From UBA6170 sp942491385 (GTDB taxonomy: Bacteria; Chloroflexota; Anaerolineae; Anaerolineales; Anaerolineaceae): DNA of 64,000 bases. The notes beneath the pieces are model-generated. The model ran no database searches, was not told the DNA's origin, and saw nothing but the letters and a program-made list of their open reading frames with translations. Positions 8,746-18,402 of the stretch are shown piece after piece (the stretch's first letter is position 1; each line of letters starts with the position of its first letter). The stretch is taken from assembly GCA_942491385.1 (NCBI GenBank), contig CALOAF010000007.1:143690-207689 (forward strand), read 5' to 3'. Both the position numbers and the translations under genes were made by a program.

Positions 8746-11700
8746 ATGCTAAATAAAATAGCCAAAGTATTTGGATATGATCCACAAAGAAAAGAAATAG
8801 AAGAAGCAGCAGAACTTGCCAGACAAATTACTGAACTTGAACCTCAATTTGAAAAATTAACCGATGTTGATTTATTCAATAAAACCAATGAATTCAAACG
8901 ACGCTATGAGGATGGTGAGACATTAGATGATTTATTACTGGAATCATTTGCAACCGTACGGGAGGTGAGCAAACGGACATTAGGATTACGTCATTTTGAT
9001 GTCCAAATGATCGGTGGGATTACCATGCATAGTGGCAAGATCGCAGAAATGCGGACTGGGGAAGGGAAAACACTGGTTGCTACTTTACCGGTTTATTTGA
9101 ACGCCATAACCGGTAGAGGGGTTCACGTTGTGACTGTGAATGATTATCTGGCCAGACGTGATGCACGTTGGATGGCGCCAATTTATTCTTCTTTGGGACT
9201 GTCGATTGGTGTTTTACAGATGGCCAGTCGAACAGAAAATGGTCAGAAAGCATTCATAGTCGATCTCGAAAAGACTTCATCCATCGAGGATCAGAATCAA
9301 CTGGTGATGGTGAGCCGACAACAGGCATATCTATCTGATGTGGTTTATGGAACCAATAGTGAATTTGGATTTGATTATTTGCGGGACAACCTTACTAATC
9401 GTTTGCAGGATCGGGTTCAAAGAGGTCACTATTATTCGATTATTGATGAAATCGACAATATTTTGATTGATGAAGCGCGTACACCATTAATCATTTCAGG
9501 TCCAGCTTCGGATGATACAGAATGGTATGTGCGCATGGCGCAAGTTGTACGACAATTGAATCCGGAAGATTATGAAATCAGTGAAAAAGATCGCTATGTA
9601 ACCTTGACTGAACTGGGGGAAGCACATGTAGAAGAATTATTACAATTGCCAATTCGTGATCCGGAGAGGCCAGAGGATATTTCACCTGAACAAGCCAGAA
9701 TTTTAGGTTATCTGGAACAAGCACTCAAAGCCCAGCATCTTTTCCGACGAAATAAAGAATATCTTGTGCAGGGTGGCAAAGTAGTCATCGTGGATGATTT
9801 TACCGGTCGTCTGATGCCAGGTAGAAGATGGTCTGAAGGCTTACACCAGGCTGTTGAAGCGAAAGAAGGGGTGAAGGTAGAACCAGAAAATGTTACCTAT
9901 GCCACCATCACTATTCAGAATTATTTCAGAATGTATGAAAAATTAGCCGGAATGACCGGTACCGCTGAAACAGAATCAGAAGAGTTTAGTAAAATATACA
10001 ATTTGGATGTGCTTCCAATCCCTACCAATCTCGAATTTCAGGCTTTCGGTAAAGATGCATCGATGTTAACCGTTGAAGACAAGGATGACGATGGTTATCG
10101 CTTTACATATTACTCAAACCGCGACGATTCTGAAAAGAAACCAATCTTCTTCAAACGCAAAGATTATCCGGACATTGTGTACCGAACCGAAGAGGCTAAG
10201 TTAAGATCGATCGGGCAAGAAATCCTTTATTTCCATTTATTAGGTCGACCTCAGTTAGTCGGTACTACTTCGGTGGAGCTGTCTGACCGTTTATCCGATC
10301 GGCTTTCCATGGAATCAATGCGCCGGTTATTGCAAACATTGCTAATTCGGGATGCCTGGATGAAGAAAAACAATCGGGAAATGATTGAGCAGAAAGTGGA
10401 GGAATTAGAATTTCTGAATCAACCGCTGGATCAATTGAATATCGCTCAAATGAGAAAGTATGCGCGGGAAATTGGGCTTGATTCAGTCAATCCCCAAGAT
10501 CCAGAAAATTTGAAACGATTATCAGAAATTCTGGATTTACATGAAGCATATTCAACCCGCCTCAATGATGTGATCGGTGCTGGCGTTCCACATCGGGTTT
10601 TAAACGCCCGAAAACACGATGAAGAAGCTTTGATCATCAGTAAAGCCGGTGCGTTTGGCGCAGTGACAATTGCCACGAATATGGCCGGTCGCGGGGTTGA
10701 TATCAAGTTAGGTGGTGAAATCAGTGAAGAGATTCATGCTGACATTACCCGGGTATTAAAAAGGAATCAGATTGATCCTTATTCATTGAGAGATGAGGAT
10801 AAACGTCAGATTTTGAAAAAGATGGATCCCGAGCAATATGGAATTTATAGCGAATCAGTGAGGGAATTTTTACAGGCGATGGATGATATGGAAAGTGTCC
10901 GTGCGTTGGGCGGATTACATGTTATCGGTTCAGAACGTCACGAAGCCCGACGAATAGATAACCAGTTACGTGGTCGTGCTGCACGCCAGGGTGATCCAGG
11001 ATCCTCACGTTTCTTCCTTTCATTGGAAGATGAATTAATGCGTTTGTTTGGTGGTCAGCAAGTGGATGGTTTGATGCGCCGGTTCAATGTCGATGCAAAT
11101 ATACCGATTGAATCGGGTTTAGTAGGACGATTGGTTGAGCAATCGCAGCAAAGGGTAGAAGGTTCTAATTTTGATGTCCGTAAGCATTTGCTGGAATACG
11201 ACGATGTGCTCAATATGCAGAGAAAACGGATTTACTCTCAAAGGGATATGGTCTTCGTTAAAGAGGATTTAACCGAAGATATAATGGAAATGGTTAAGCT
11301 GGATATCGAACAAAGGGTTGCCAATGCTATTCAGGATGAAGAAGGTCCCTGGAAATTGATGGCTTATCTGGCTGACATTCAACCATCCATCGATTATGAG
11401 AATGTGTTCTTTCCGTCATTTCATCTCAAAATATTATTAGAGGAATTCGGCGACACTTTGGGTGATTTTCCGGTCCTCAAAGAAAAAGTAAAACCATTCT
11501 TACTAAAGCTATGTGAGGATAGTTTGAATGCAGAAATTACGCATTCGCTGGATAGTTCTCAAAAATTCCTTGCTCGCATCGATGAAGCGATTGAGACTCA
11601 AAAGTTGGAAAGGTTTGATACGCTTGATTCATTTTTGGCTGGAGTAGAAGATTCTCAAAATCTTGAACCCAAAAAACCACAACAATTATTGCAGGAACTT

Positions 11701-12780
11701 TCAAATCTTGTTCGTACCCCCTTACAACTTAATCCCCGACAAGTACAGGAATTGGTGGAGGGATCAAACGAAATTGAGAACGAAATTCGTGACCAAATTG
11801 AAAAATATTTATTAAATCTCAATATTTCCCGAGCAGTAGGAACATTCGCTGTTAGATTCAATAATCTGGATGTTAAACCGGGTGATTTCCAGGGAAGAAG
11901 TTGGGATGAATCTGGTGATCTTATATTGGATGCTGTTGAAGATGCGTTTGCCAAACAAAAAATATCGCTTCTTGGTGACGGTGGTCAGTTATCCAATGAT
12001 ATTGATAATTGGATGCGTCAGATTGATTCAAATACAATTGAACGAGACCAATTATTCCAGTTGATGATTTCACTGGTGGTGGGTAGTCGTTTGGCTTTTG
12101 ATCGGAAAACTCACCGTCAGATAAAGCAGCGGTACAACCGCATTAATTACATTTTCCTGGCGGCAAAGGCTTTACAAACACAAGATAAAACTCAAATCTT
12201 ACAATCAGTGCTGGATCATTTACTGAATGCTTTATTTGCACTTCAATCAGTATGGGGTATTTACGAATTGAATCGTTTACAACAGAATCAGGTTTCTTTG
12301 TCCAATCTGGATGAAATAAATAAAAAAGTGATGGTCAAAGAAATTGGGCAGGAACAATTTAATGCATTAAAAGATAAAACCATTCCTGACTTTAGTTCTG
12401 AGCAACGCGAGATAATTCGGGATGCGCTGGGTAAACGAGTTAGAAATGAAATTTATCGCGAATTATTGTTATCCATCATTTCTCAAATGTGGGTCGAATA
12501 TCTGACCAAGGTAGAAGCATTGCGGGTCTCGATTGGTTTAGAAGCGTACGGTCAACGCGATCCGCTCGTACAATATAAATCCAAGGCTTCAGAATTATTC
12601 AAAATATTGTTAGAAGATATCCGTTCTGCCTTGGTGAATCGCATGTTTACCTACCGGCCAACTCAGCGGGTAAACTCAACAATTGAGAAAGAAGTTGTCA
12701 TTAAACCCCAAGAATCGAAAATCCCTGATAATAAAGAGGTCGAAACAACGAAAAAGAAGAGGAAAAGACGAAGACATTGA
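8746..12780 (+). CDS. secA: preprotein translocase ATPase SecA (very long form)
   Basis: The start is set at the ATG at 8746 (MLNKIAKVFG) because AAAGGA precedes it by six bases; the frame is open a few codons further upstream. That gives 1344 residues, against roughly 800-900 in most bacteria. SecA hallmarks are clear: Walker A GEGKT (105-109), the DEIDNILIDEART box (from about 234), IATNMAGRG (about 643) and QLRGRAARQGDPG (about 740). Extra sequence lies in NBD1 before YGTNSEFGFDYLR, in NBD2 between GTTSVELSDRL and VLNARKHDEEA, and in the C-terminal scaffold half. The usual C-terminal zinc motif is missing; the end is a basic KKKRKRRRH tail. It drives Sec-dependent export at the membrane. 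Confidence 0.95.
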   Translation: MLNKIAKVFGYDPQRKEIEEAAELARQITELEPQFEKLTDVDLFNKTNEFKRRYEDGETLDDLLLESFATVREVSKRTLGLRHFDVQMIGGITMHSGKIAEMRTGEGKTLVATLPVYLNAITGRGVHVVTVNDYLARRDARWMAPIYSSLGLSIGVLQMASRTENGQKAFIVDLEKTSSIEDQNQLVMVSRQQAYLSDVVYGTNSEFGFDYLRDNLTNRLQDRVQRGHYYSIIDEIDNILIDEARTPLIISGPASDDTEWYVRMAQVVRQLNPEDYEISEKDRYVTLTELGEAHVEELLQLPIRDPERPEDISPEQARILGYLEQALKAQHLFRRNKEYLVQGGKVVIVDDFTGRLMPGRRWSEGLHQAVEAKEGVKVEPENVTYATITIQNYFRMYEKLAGMTGTAETESEEFSKIYNLDVLPIPTNLEFQAFGKDASMLTVEDKDDDGYRFTYYSNRDDSEKKPIFFKRKDYPDIVYRTEEAKLRSIGQEILYFHLLGRPQLVGTTSVELSDRLSDRLSMESMRRLLQTLLIRDAWMKKNNREMIEQKVEELEFLNQPLDQLNIAQMRKYAREIGLDSVNPQDPENLKRLSEILDLHEAYSTRLNDVIGAGVPHRVLNARKHDEEALIISKAGAFGAVTIATNMAGRGVDIKLGGEISEEIHADITRVLKRNQIDPYSLRDEDKRQILKKMDPEQYGIYSESVREFLQAMDDMESVRALGGLHVIGSERHEARRIDNQLRGRAARQGDPGSSRFFLSLEDELMRLFGGQQVDGLMRRFNVDANIPIESGLVGRLVEQSQQRVEGSNFDVRKHLLEYDDVLNMQRKRIYSQRDMVFVKEDLTEDIMEMVKLDIEQRVANAIQDEEGPWKLMAYLADIQPSIDYENVFFPSFHLKILLEEFGDTLGDFPVLKEKVKPFLLKLCEDSLNAEITHSLDSSQKFLARIDEAIETQKLERFDTLDSFLAGVEDSQNLEPKKPQQLLQELSNLVRTPLQLNPRQVQELVEGSNEIENEIRDQIEKYLLNLNISRAVGTFAVRFNNLDVKPGDFQGRSWDESGDLILDAVEDAFAKQKISLLGDGGQLSNDIDNWMRQIDSNTIERDQLFQLMISLVVGSRLAFDRKTHRQIKQRYNRINYIFLAAKALQTQDKTQILQSVLDHLLNALFALQSVWGIYELNRLQQNQVSLSNLDEINKKVMVKEIGQEQFNALKDKTIPDFSSEQREIIRDALGKRVRNEIYRELLLSIISQMWVEYLTKVEALRVSIGLEAYGQRDPLVQYKSKASELFKILLEDIRSALVNRMFTYRPTQRVNSTIEKEVVIKPQESKIPDNKEVETTKKKRKRRRH

Positions 12781-12874
12781 GTTTTTCATGGAAAATTCGT
12801 TCACATTTTAAGCATAATCTGATGAAAGCTTGCCAAGAATGCAATTCTTTCATATAATTTGAAAATCTTTTAAA

Positions 12875-14521
12875 TTGGAGTATGTAGATCGTATGGAGCA
12901 AAAAGACACCAATCTCGAGCAACCACAACCAGAAAATTCGCAAGAAGACAATATGGCTTCTTTGCTCGAGCAAGAAGGAATGGATATAGATTTTCCACGA
13001 GCTGGAGAAACAAAACAGGGGACTATTGCCAGTATTTCACCAAACCAAATTTTGGTGAGTGTTGGCGCAAAATCGGAAGGTATTATCACCGGACGGGAAT
13101 TTGATGCAATTCCCCAAGAAGAATTAGATAAATTGGCTGTTGGTCAGGATATCTGGGTTTATGTATTAACACCAGAAGATTCCCATGGCAATTTGGTACT
13201 CTCATTAATGAGAGCCCTGGAGGAAAAATCCTGGTTCAAAGCTGAAGAACTTCTGAAAACAAAAGATTCCTACAGCAGCGAAATTCGTGGGTACAACAAA
13301 GGTGGCTTAATTGTTCCTGTCGAAGGTCTGAATGGCTTTGTGCCTGCATCACAAATCAGTCTCTCACGCAGAGCTGGCGTGACCGGTGATACACCAGAAA
13401 AACGATGGAGCCCAATGGTAGGGGATGATATTGAAGTTTGTATCATCGAAGTTGACCGTGAACGGCGCAGACTGATTTTGTCAGAACGGGCAGCTAGCTC
13501 AGAAACCCGTGAATCCATCAAAGACAAGATCTTGAGTGAATTGGTCGAGGGTGATCTCCGTACAGGGAAGGTCACCAGTCTGGCTGAATTTGGTGCTTTT
13601 GTAAATATCAATGGCGCTGATGGCCTCGTTCACCTTTCAGAGATCTCATGGGATCGTATTCAACATCCATCTGAAGTATTAAAAGTTGGACAGGAAATCA
13701 ATGTCAAGATCATTAATATAGATCGTGAGAAAAAAAGAATTGGTCTTTCTATCCGGCAGTTAATGGATGATCCCTGGATTCACAGAATTTCCCTATATGA
13801 AGTTGGACAGTTATTAGAAGGAACCATTACCAGATTAACCAAATTCGGCGCTTTTGCCCGCATTGAAGAAGATTTGGAAGGTTTGATTCATATCAGTGAA
13901 ATTAGTGAACGTAGAATTGAACACCCTAAGGAAGTCCTCAAAGAAGGTGAAACAATAACACTACGTGTGATAAAAATTGAACCTGAAAATCACCGTATAG
14001 GCCTTAGCATTCGGCGAGTTGACTCCATGGCATTTGCCGAGATGGACTGGAAGACTCTTGAAGATATCCTTTTAGATGAAGTGGACTTGGATGATATTGA
14101 ACCACCTGAACAAAACCAAGAAGGTGAACAGGTAGAAAAGCCGAAACGAAAACCAAAAGCCAAAAAAGAAGTGAAACAGGAAGAAAAACCTGAACCAAAA
14201 CAAGAAGTCGAAGAAAAACCTGAGCCTGAACAGAAAGAAAAGCCTGAGCTGAAACAAGAAGAAAAACCTGTAGCTGAACTAGAAGTGAAACAGGAAGAAA
14301 AACCTGAACCGGAACAAGAAGAAAAACCTGTACCTGAACAGGAAGAAAATCCTGAACCGGAACAGGAAGTGAAACAGGAAGAAAAACCTGAACCGGAACA
14401 GGAAGAAAAGCCTGAACCGGAACAGGAAGAAAAACCTGTAGCTGAACTAGAAGTGGAACAGGAAGAAAAGCCTGAGCCAAATCAGGATGTAGAAGAAGAA
14501 AAACCCGAAAAAGAAGTATAA
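12875..14521 (+). CDS. rpsA: S1 RNA-binding domain protein (ribosomal protein S1-like) with acidic repeat tail
   Basis: Up to 548 residues. A TTG at 12875 or the ATG at 12893 could be the start; the ATG seems more likely. Four S1 folds follow in order: IASISPNQILVSVG (about 45-110), YNKGGLIVPVEGLNGF (about 125-205), VTSLAEFGAFVNINGADG (about 215-290) and ITRLTKFGAFARIEEDLEG (about 300-380). The last 130 or so residues are low-complexity repeats of the EEKPEPEQ type with no predicted fold. Four S1 domains match the S1 homologues of many non-proteobacteria, which bind mRNA on the small ribosomal subunit. The exact ribosomal role is inferred. Confidence 0.85.
   Translation: MEYVDRMEQKDTNLEQPQPENSQEDNMASLLEQEGMDIDFPRAGETKQGTIASISPNQILVSVGAKSEGIITGREFDAIPQEELDKLAVGQDIWVYVLTPEDSHGNLVLSLMRALEEKSWFKAEELLKTKDSYSSEIRGYNKGGLIVPVEGLNGFVPASQISLSRRAGVTGDTPEKRWSPMVGDDIEVCIIEVDRERRRLILSERAASSETRESIKDKILSELVEGDLRTGKVTSLAEFGAFVNINGADGLVHLSEISWDRIQHPSEVLKVGQEINVKIINIDREKKRIGLSIRQLMDDPWIHRISLYEVGQLLEGTITRLTKFGAFARIEEDLEGLIHISEISERRIEHPKEVLKEGETITLRVIKIEPENHRIGLSIRRVDSMAFAEMDWKTLEDILLDEVDLDDIEPPEQNQEGEQVEKPKRKPKAKKEVKQEEKPEPKQEVEEKPEPEQKEKPELKQEEKPVAELEVKQEEKPEPEQEEKPVPEQEENPEPEQEVKQEEKPEPEQEEKPEPEQEEKPVAELEVEQEEKPEPNQDVEEEKPEKEV
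14170..14478 (+). repeat. in-frame imperfect repeats encoding the E/K/P/Q tail
   Basis: Units built from GAAGAAAAACCTGAACCGG and variants recur many times in phase, coding for KQEEKPEPEQ, EEKPVPEQ, EEKPVAELE and similar. The repeats lie inside the S1-protein gene. They are not a CRISPR: there are no unique spacers and the reading frame is kept throughout. Confidence 0.85.
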
Positions 14522-14540
14522 AGGGTTTGTCAAGTGATAC

Positions 14541-14569
14541 AAAAAGCGCGCCGAATGGTGCGCTTTTTT
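14541..14569 (+). terminator. intrinsic terminator after the S1-domain gene
   Basis: AAAAAGCGCGCC / GGTGCGCTTTTTT with a GAAT loop, 20 bases after the stop codon. Confidence 0.85.
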
Positions 14570-14583
14570 AAATAAGGTGAAAC

Positions 14584-15672
14584 ATGCGAAGAATACTGAT
14601 AGATGCACATGAAGATATTGCCTATTCAGCATTAACATTCAACCGGGATTATTCAAAATCAGCTGCTGATACTCGCAAGACTGAACTATTTACTGAAATA
14701 CCCAATAGGAATGGTCAGACAATGTTGGGTTATGCAGACTGGCAAAAAGCGAATGTTGGCATCATTTTCTCAACATTATTTGTGATGCATAAAAGATATC
14801 AACAGGGGGATTGGGAGAAAATGGTTTTCACGAATTTCCAGGAAGCACGAACGCTGTTGCAGCAACAGGTGGATTTTTATAGCCGCCTTGAAGATGATTT
14901 ACCTGAGAAATTTGTACTGCTTAGAACCACTTCAGATTATCAAAATCATTGGGAAAGGTTGAATAATTCCACTTGTACTTCCTATCCAATCGGTATGGTC
15001 TTGTTGATGGAAGGCGCGGAAGGTCTCAAACATCCACAAGAGATTGAAAACTGGTATCAGCAAGGAGTGAGGATTGTCGGTCCATCCTGGGCAGGGGGCA
15101 GGTTTAGTGGTGGGATCTATGAAAGTGGCGGATTAACCAATGATGGCAGATTATTATTGGAGATAATGCTTGATTTAGGGATGGGCGTAGACGTTGCCCA
15201 TATGGGTGAACAAGCAGTTCATCAAACCCTGGATATTTATGAAGGGGTTGTCCTCTGTTCCCATGCAAATTCGAAATCATTATTGAATGGCCAGGGTGGT
15301 GATAGGCACCTGACTGATGAAATCATTCGTAAGATTTCTGAGCGCGATGGCGTTATGGGTATTGTGCCTTACAATCAATTCCTTCTTGCCAATTGGACAA
15401 AATCATGTGCCCGTGATAAAGTAACTTTGGAACATTATGCAAACCATATTGACCATATTTGTCAGATCACAGGTAGTGCTAGACATGTAGCCATTGGGAC
15501 AGATTTTGATGGCGGTTATGGTTACCCGGATGTTCCTTTGGAGCTGAACACGATTGGTGATTTACCACAAGTGGATGCAATTTTAGCAACTCGTGGTTAT
15601 AATCAAAATGAGATAAGTGCGATATTTGCTTTGAATTGGAAAAGAATACTCGATAGGATTTTTTCTGCATGA
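14584..15672 (+). CDS. membrane dipeptidase family (M19) metallopeptidase
   Basis: 362 residues. The M19 zinc-binding pattern is visible: HxD near the start (H9, D11 in DAHED), a central Glu in LLMEGAEGL, then VDVAHMG, LCSHANSKSL and GTDFDGGYG. The family hydrolyses dipeptides at a binuclear zinc centre in an amidohydrolase barrel. No signal peptide is visible, so it is probably cytoplasmic. Its stop overlaps the start of the next gene (ATGA). GGTGAAAC before the ATG is a weak ribosome binding site. Confidence 0.85.
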   Translation: MRRILIDAHEDIAYSALTFNRDYSKSAADTRKTELFTEIPNRNGQTMLGYADWQKANVGIIFSTLFVMHKRYQQGDWEKMVFTNFQEARTLLQQQVDFYSRLEDDLPEKFVLLRTTSDYQNHWERLNNSTCTSYPIGMVLLMEGAEGLKHPQEIENWYQQGVRIVGPSWAGGRFSGGIYESGGLTNDGRLLLEIMLDLGMGVDVAHMGEQAVHQTLDIYEGVVLCSHANSKSLLNGQGGDRHLTDEIIRKISERDGVMGIVPYNQFLLANWTKSCARDKVTLEHYANHIDHICQITGSARHVAIGTDFDGGYGYPDVPLELNTIGDLPQVDAILATRGYNQNEISAIFALNWKRILDRIFSA

Positions 15673-16142
15673 GCCTTTCGAAACAAGAGAATCTTCTGAA
15701 TAGCGGATCAACTTCAACCAAAGGGATAAAACATATCAGAATCCGACTGGGATTATTTTTTACGATCCTGGGCTTTCTTCTATTTCTATTGGGTGCTCGT
15801 CCCTCAATTTTTGGGCTTGATCGCAGTCCGGTCATTGGTTTTGTACAAATTGGTATATTTCTGGTTGGTCTGTCAATCATGTGTCTTGGCGGTTATATCA
15901 GTATGATGGCTTTGTGGAAAAGAGAAACACCTAGCATTCTGGCAGATATTGGGTTACGTTTAGTTGCTACAGGATTTGTGATTGCTGTTTTTGCTGGAAT
16001 GGCAGATGTTTTTGGTTTTGGAAGCCATCCTTTACCGGACGCGCCGTATTTTGGTGGCTGGCAAACCAGGGGTGTTGAAATTGGAGAAGCGATTATCGCG
16101 ATTGGTTTTCTCTTCATGATCCCATTCGGGAAAAAATCTTGA
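15669..16142 (+). CDS. four-helix integral membrane protein, unknown function
   Basis: 157 residues with four hydrophobic segments: about 26-44, 59-80, 97-115 and 139-153 (GEAIIAIGFLFMIPFG). A GLDRSP loop lies between the first two. It is translationally coupled to the dipeptidase (ATGA overlap), so the two are probably made together. I do not recognise the family. Confidence 0.75.
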   Translation: MSLSKQENLLNSGSTSTKGIKHIRIRLGLFFTILGFLLFLLGARPSIFGLDRSPVIGFVQIGIFLVGLSIMCLGGYISMMALWKRETPSILADIGLRLVATGFVIAVFAGMADVFGFGSHPLPDAPYFGGWQTRGVEIGEAIIAIGFLFMIPFGKKS

Positions 16143-16215
16143 GATGTTGACCTATCTCTCTTAAAAAAGTCAGGTTAAGAAAATATTTATTGATCCCTCC
16201 TGAATTTGCGCTACC

Positions 16216-16244
16216 TTGACACCAATTTTTTCGTTTGTTATGAT
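16216..16244 (+). promoter_or_regulatory. sigma70-type promoter for the LysM-M23 gene
   Basis: TTGACA (16216-16221) and TATGAT (16239-16244) with a 17-base spacer, 22 bases upstream of the ATG at 16266. Confidence 0.75.
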
Positions 16245-16265
16245 GGTTAATCTGAGGTATGAAAA

Positions 16266-17447
16266 ATGTCATTTGAAGAATTAAATAAAGATCCAGAGGT
16301 AACGGAACAGGAAGCCAAAGCGGAAAAGAACTGGCGTTCCATCTGGGATAATATTGTAGGATTTGGTTTGAGAGACGCAAGCTTGCGTGTAGGTACAGTA
16401 ATAGCATCTATTGCTTTAATATTGCTGGTTGTGTGGGTTATGGGTCGTTTTTATTTGGGTGGTGAGATTTCTGAACCAAAATCAGCTGTTGCAGAAGTTG
16501 CAACTCCAACAGTGATAGCGATGGTGGAATTACCACAATTTTCGATTCCTGATCCTGAAGTATCGACAGTTTCGTTGGAACGTATCACCCAGTTGGATAC
16601 CACCTTGCCAGAAAAACCACGCTATGAAATCGAAAAATATACTGTAGTGGAAGGGGACACCATCTTTGGTATTGCTGAGAAATTTGGTCTTAATCCCTCC
16701 ACTATTCTATGGGGAAACCTTTATACATTGGGAGACGATCCTCATAGACTTTTTCCAGGAGTGGAACTAAACATTCTGCCAGAAAATGGTGTTTTACATC
16801 GTTGGAGTGCCGGGGAAGGACTGAACGGTGTCAGTCGATACTATGATGTTCCGCCAGAAGTGATCATTAAATGGCCCGGAAACAATTTAAACCCGGATGA
16901 GGTTGGTGATTTTGCAGTCCCAAACATTGAGCCAGGAACCGAATTGTTTGTCCCTGGTGGTGAACGTGATTTTATCACATGGAGTGCTCCACGTATCACT
17001 CGGGATAATCCAGCGGTAGCAAAGAACATCGGACCAGGCGCTTGTGGCGTCATTACGGATGGGGCAGTTGGAATTGGTACATTCATTTGGCCAGCTCCAC
17101 AACGGTTTATCTCAGGATATGATTATTCACCAGCTACGAACCATTTTGGTATCGATATTGGTGGATATCTGGGCGATTCTTTATATGCCGCTGATAACGG
17201 TGTGGTTGTTTACTCCGGATGGAATGATTATGGGTATGGATTTATGGTCGTGATTGACCATGGTGGTGGCTGGCAGACTTTGTATGCCCACATGAGCGAA
17301 ATCTATTACGGTTGTGGTGCTTCTGTATTTCAAGGTGACGTAATTGGATTGATGGGTAGCACAGGCAATTCAAGTGGCCCGCATCTTCATTTTGAAATGC
17401 GCCATGATACTTACGGCCGTGTGGATCCAAAACTGTTCTTACAATAA
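16266..17447 (+). CDS. membrane-anchored LysM / M23 peptidase-family cell wall protein
   Basis: 393 residues. A single membrane helix lies at about 40-63 (ending VVWVMGRFYLG). A LysM module follows at about 120-170 (IEKYTVVEGDTIFGIAEKFG, ending PGVELNILP), then a second LysM-like stretch and a C-terminal M23 domain. The M23 zinc ligands are visible in HFGIDIG (HxxxD) and in SSGPHLHFE (HxH). It should bind and cut peptidoglycan outside the membrane, or activate other hydrolases. A paralogue lies at 20954-22035. A strong promoter upstream and terminator downstream make it a single-gene unit. Confidence 0.88.
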   Translation: MSFEELNKDPEVTEQEAKAEKNWRSIWDNIVGFGLRDASLRVGTVIASIALILLVVWVMGRFYLGGEISEPKSAVAEVATPTVIAMVELPQFSIPDPEVSTVSLERITQLDTTLPEKPRYEIEKYTVVEGDTIFGIAEKFGLNPSTILWGNLYTLGDDPHRLFPGVELNILPENGVLHRWSAGEGLNGVSRYYDVPPEVIIKWPGNNLNPDEVGDFAVPNIEPGTELFVPGGERDFITWSAPRITRDNPAVAKNIGPGACGVITDGAVGIGTFIWPAPQRFISGYDYSPATNHFGIDIGGYLGDSLYAADNGVVVYSGWNDYGYGFMVVIDHGGGWQTLYAHMSEIYYGCGASVFQGDVIGLMGSTGNSSGPHLHFEMRHDTYGRVDPKLFLQ

Positions 17448-17464
17448 ATTAAATTTTTCCGATG

Positions 17465-17499
17465 AATGACCGCTTATTCAAAAATAAGCGGTCATTTTT
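17465..17499 (+). terminator. intrinsic terminator after the LysM-M23 gene
   Basis: A perfect 14-base stem, AATGACCGCTTATT / AATAAGCGGTCATT, with a CAAA loop followed by TTT. Confidence 0.9.
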
Positions 17500-17535
17500 A
17501 GACTCTGAATTGTATAATAGGAGGGAAAGGATAAG

Positions 17536-18387
17536 ATGAATAAAAATATACAAACCCGACCTTCACCTATAGCTGGCTATTGGTATAGTGGAAATCCTCA
17601 AATTCTAAGAGCGGAAATAAATAACTTCCTAAGTAAAGTTGACTTGCCCGATCTGGGAGGAGATATCATTGGCGTGATTGCTCCGCATGCTGGTTATCGT
17701 TACTCCGGGCAAACAGCAGCTTATGCATTTCAAAGTATTCGGGATCGACATTTTGATCTGGTTGTTATTCTTTCTCCATTTCATTCTTATCACCCTGCGA
17801 TGATTTTAACCAGCGGTCATGAATATTATCAAACACCGTTAGGAAAAATTCATGTAGATCAGGATTTAATTGAAACTTTAATCGCTCAGAATAACTCAAA
17901 TACAGAAATCAAGATGGTAAAGATCACACAAGATGATGAACACTCCCTGGAAATTGAACTGCCTTTTTTACAATGTGCCTTGGATGGAAATTTCTCACTA
18001 ATTCCATTAATGGTACGCAGTATTAATCCCAACCTAAGTGAGTTATTTGCCGGGCATCTCTATGAATTAATTAAGGACAAAAATGTTTTGATAGTCACAT
18101 CGACTGATCTGTCACACTTTTATCCACAGGTGATTGCTGAACGATTGGATCATGAAATGCTTGATCAAATGCGATCCTTTTCGGTTCAGAATGTATTTCA
18201 AACAGAAATGGAAGGAAAAGGATTTGCATGTGGAATTGGTGCAGTCATGATCAGCATGGCACTTTGCAGAATGCTTGGCGCAGATAAAGTTGAAATTCTG
18301 CATCACTCAACTTCTGGCAAAGAAACTGGAGACCTTACCTCAGTCGTGGGTTACGGTGCTGGTGTTTTCATCAAATCTAAATCATAA
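17536..18387 (+). CDS. amrB: MEMO1 family protein (AmmeMemoRadiSam system protein B-like)
   Basis: 283 residues. Conserved MEMO1 blocks are present: SPIAGYWYSGNP, VIAPHAGYRYSGQTAAYAF, VVILSPFHSYHP, YYQTPLGKIHVD, DEHSLEIELPF and VTSTDLSHFYP. The conserved histidines resemble the metal site of extradiol dioxygenases. In many prokaryotes this protein is encoded with AMMECR1 and a radical SAM protein; neither is in this window, so its function is open. An AGGAGGGAAAGG ribosome binding site fixes the start. Confidence 0.85.
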   Translation: MNKNIQTRPSPIAGYWYSGNPQILRAEINNFLSKVDLPDLGGDIIGVIAPHAGYRYSGQTAAYAFQSIRDRHFDLVVILSPFHSYHPAMILTSGHEYYQTPLGKIHVDQDLIETLIAQNNSNTEIKMVKITQDDEHSLEIELPFLQCALDGNFSLIPLMVRSINPNLSELFAGHLYELIKDKNVLIVTSTDLSHFYPQVIAERLDHEMLDQMRSFSVQNVFQTEMEGKGFACGIGAVMISMALCRMLGADKVEILHHSTSGKETGDLTSVVGYGAGVFIKSKS

Positions 18388-18402
18388 AGGTAGCATGATC
18401 GC

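Noticed and set aside
14170..14478. CRISPR-like array
   Set aside because: Repeats are imperfect, in frame, without unique spacers, and no cas genes are present.
14004..14480. Long minus-strand frame opposite the S1-protein tail
   Set aside because: It is the mirror of the E/K/P repeat (reads as V/P/L/Q repeats); it has no ribosome site and no family.
17513..17518. TATAAT as a promoter for the MEMO1 gene
   Set aside because: The following transcript start would fall inside the AGGAGG ribosome binding site; there is no -35 box.
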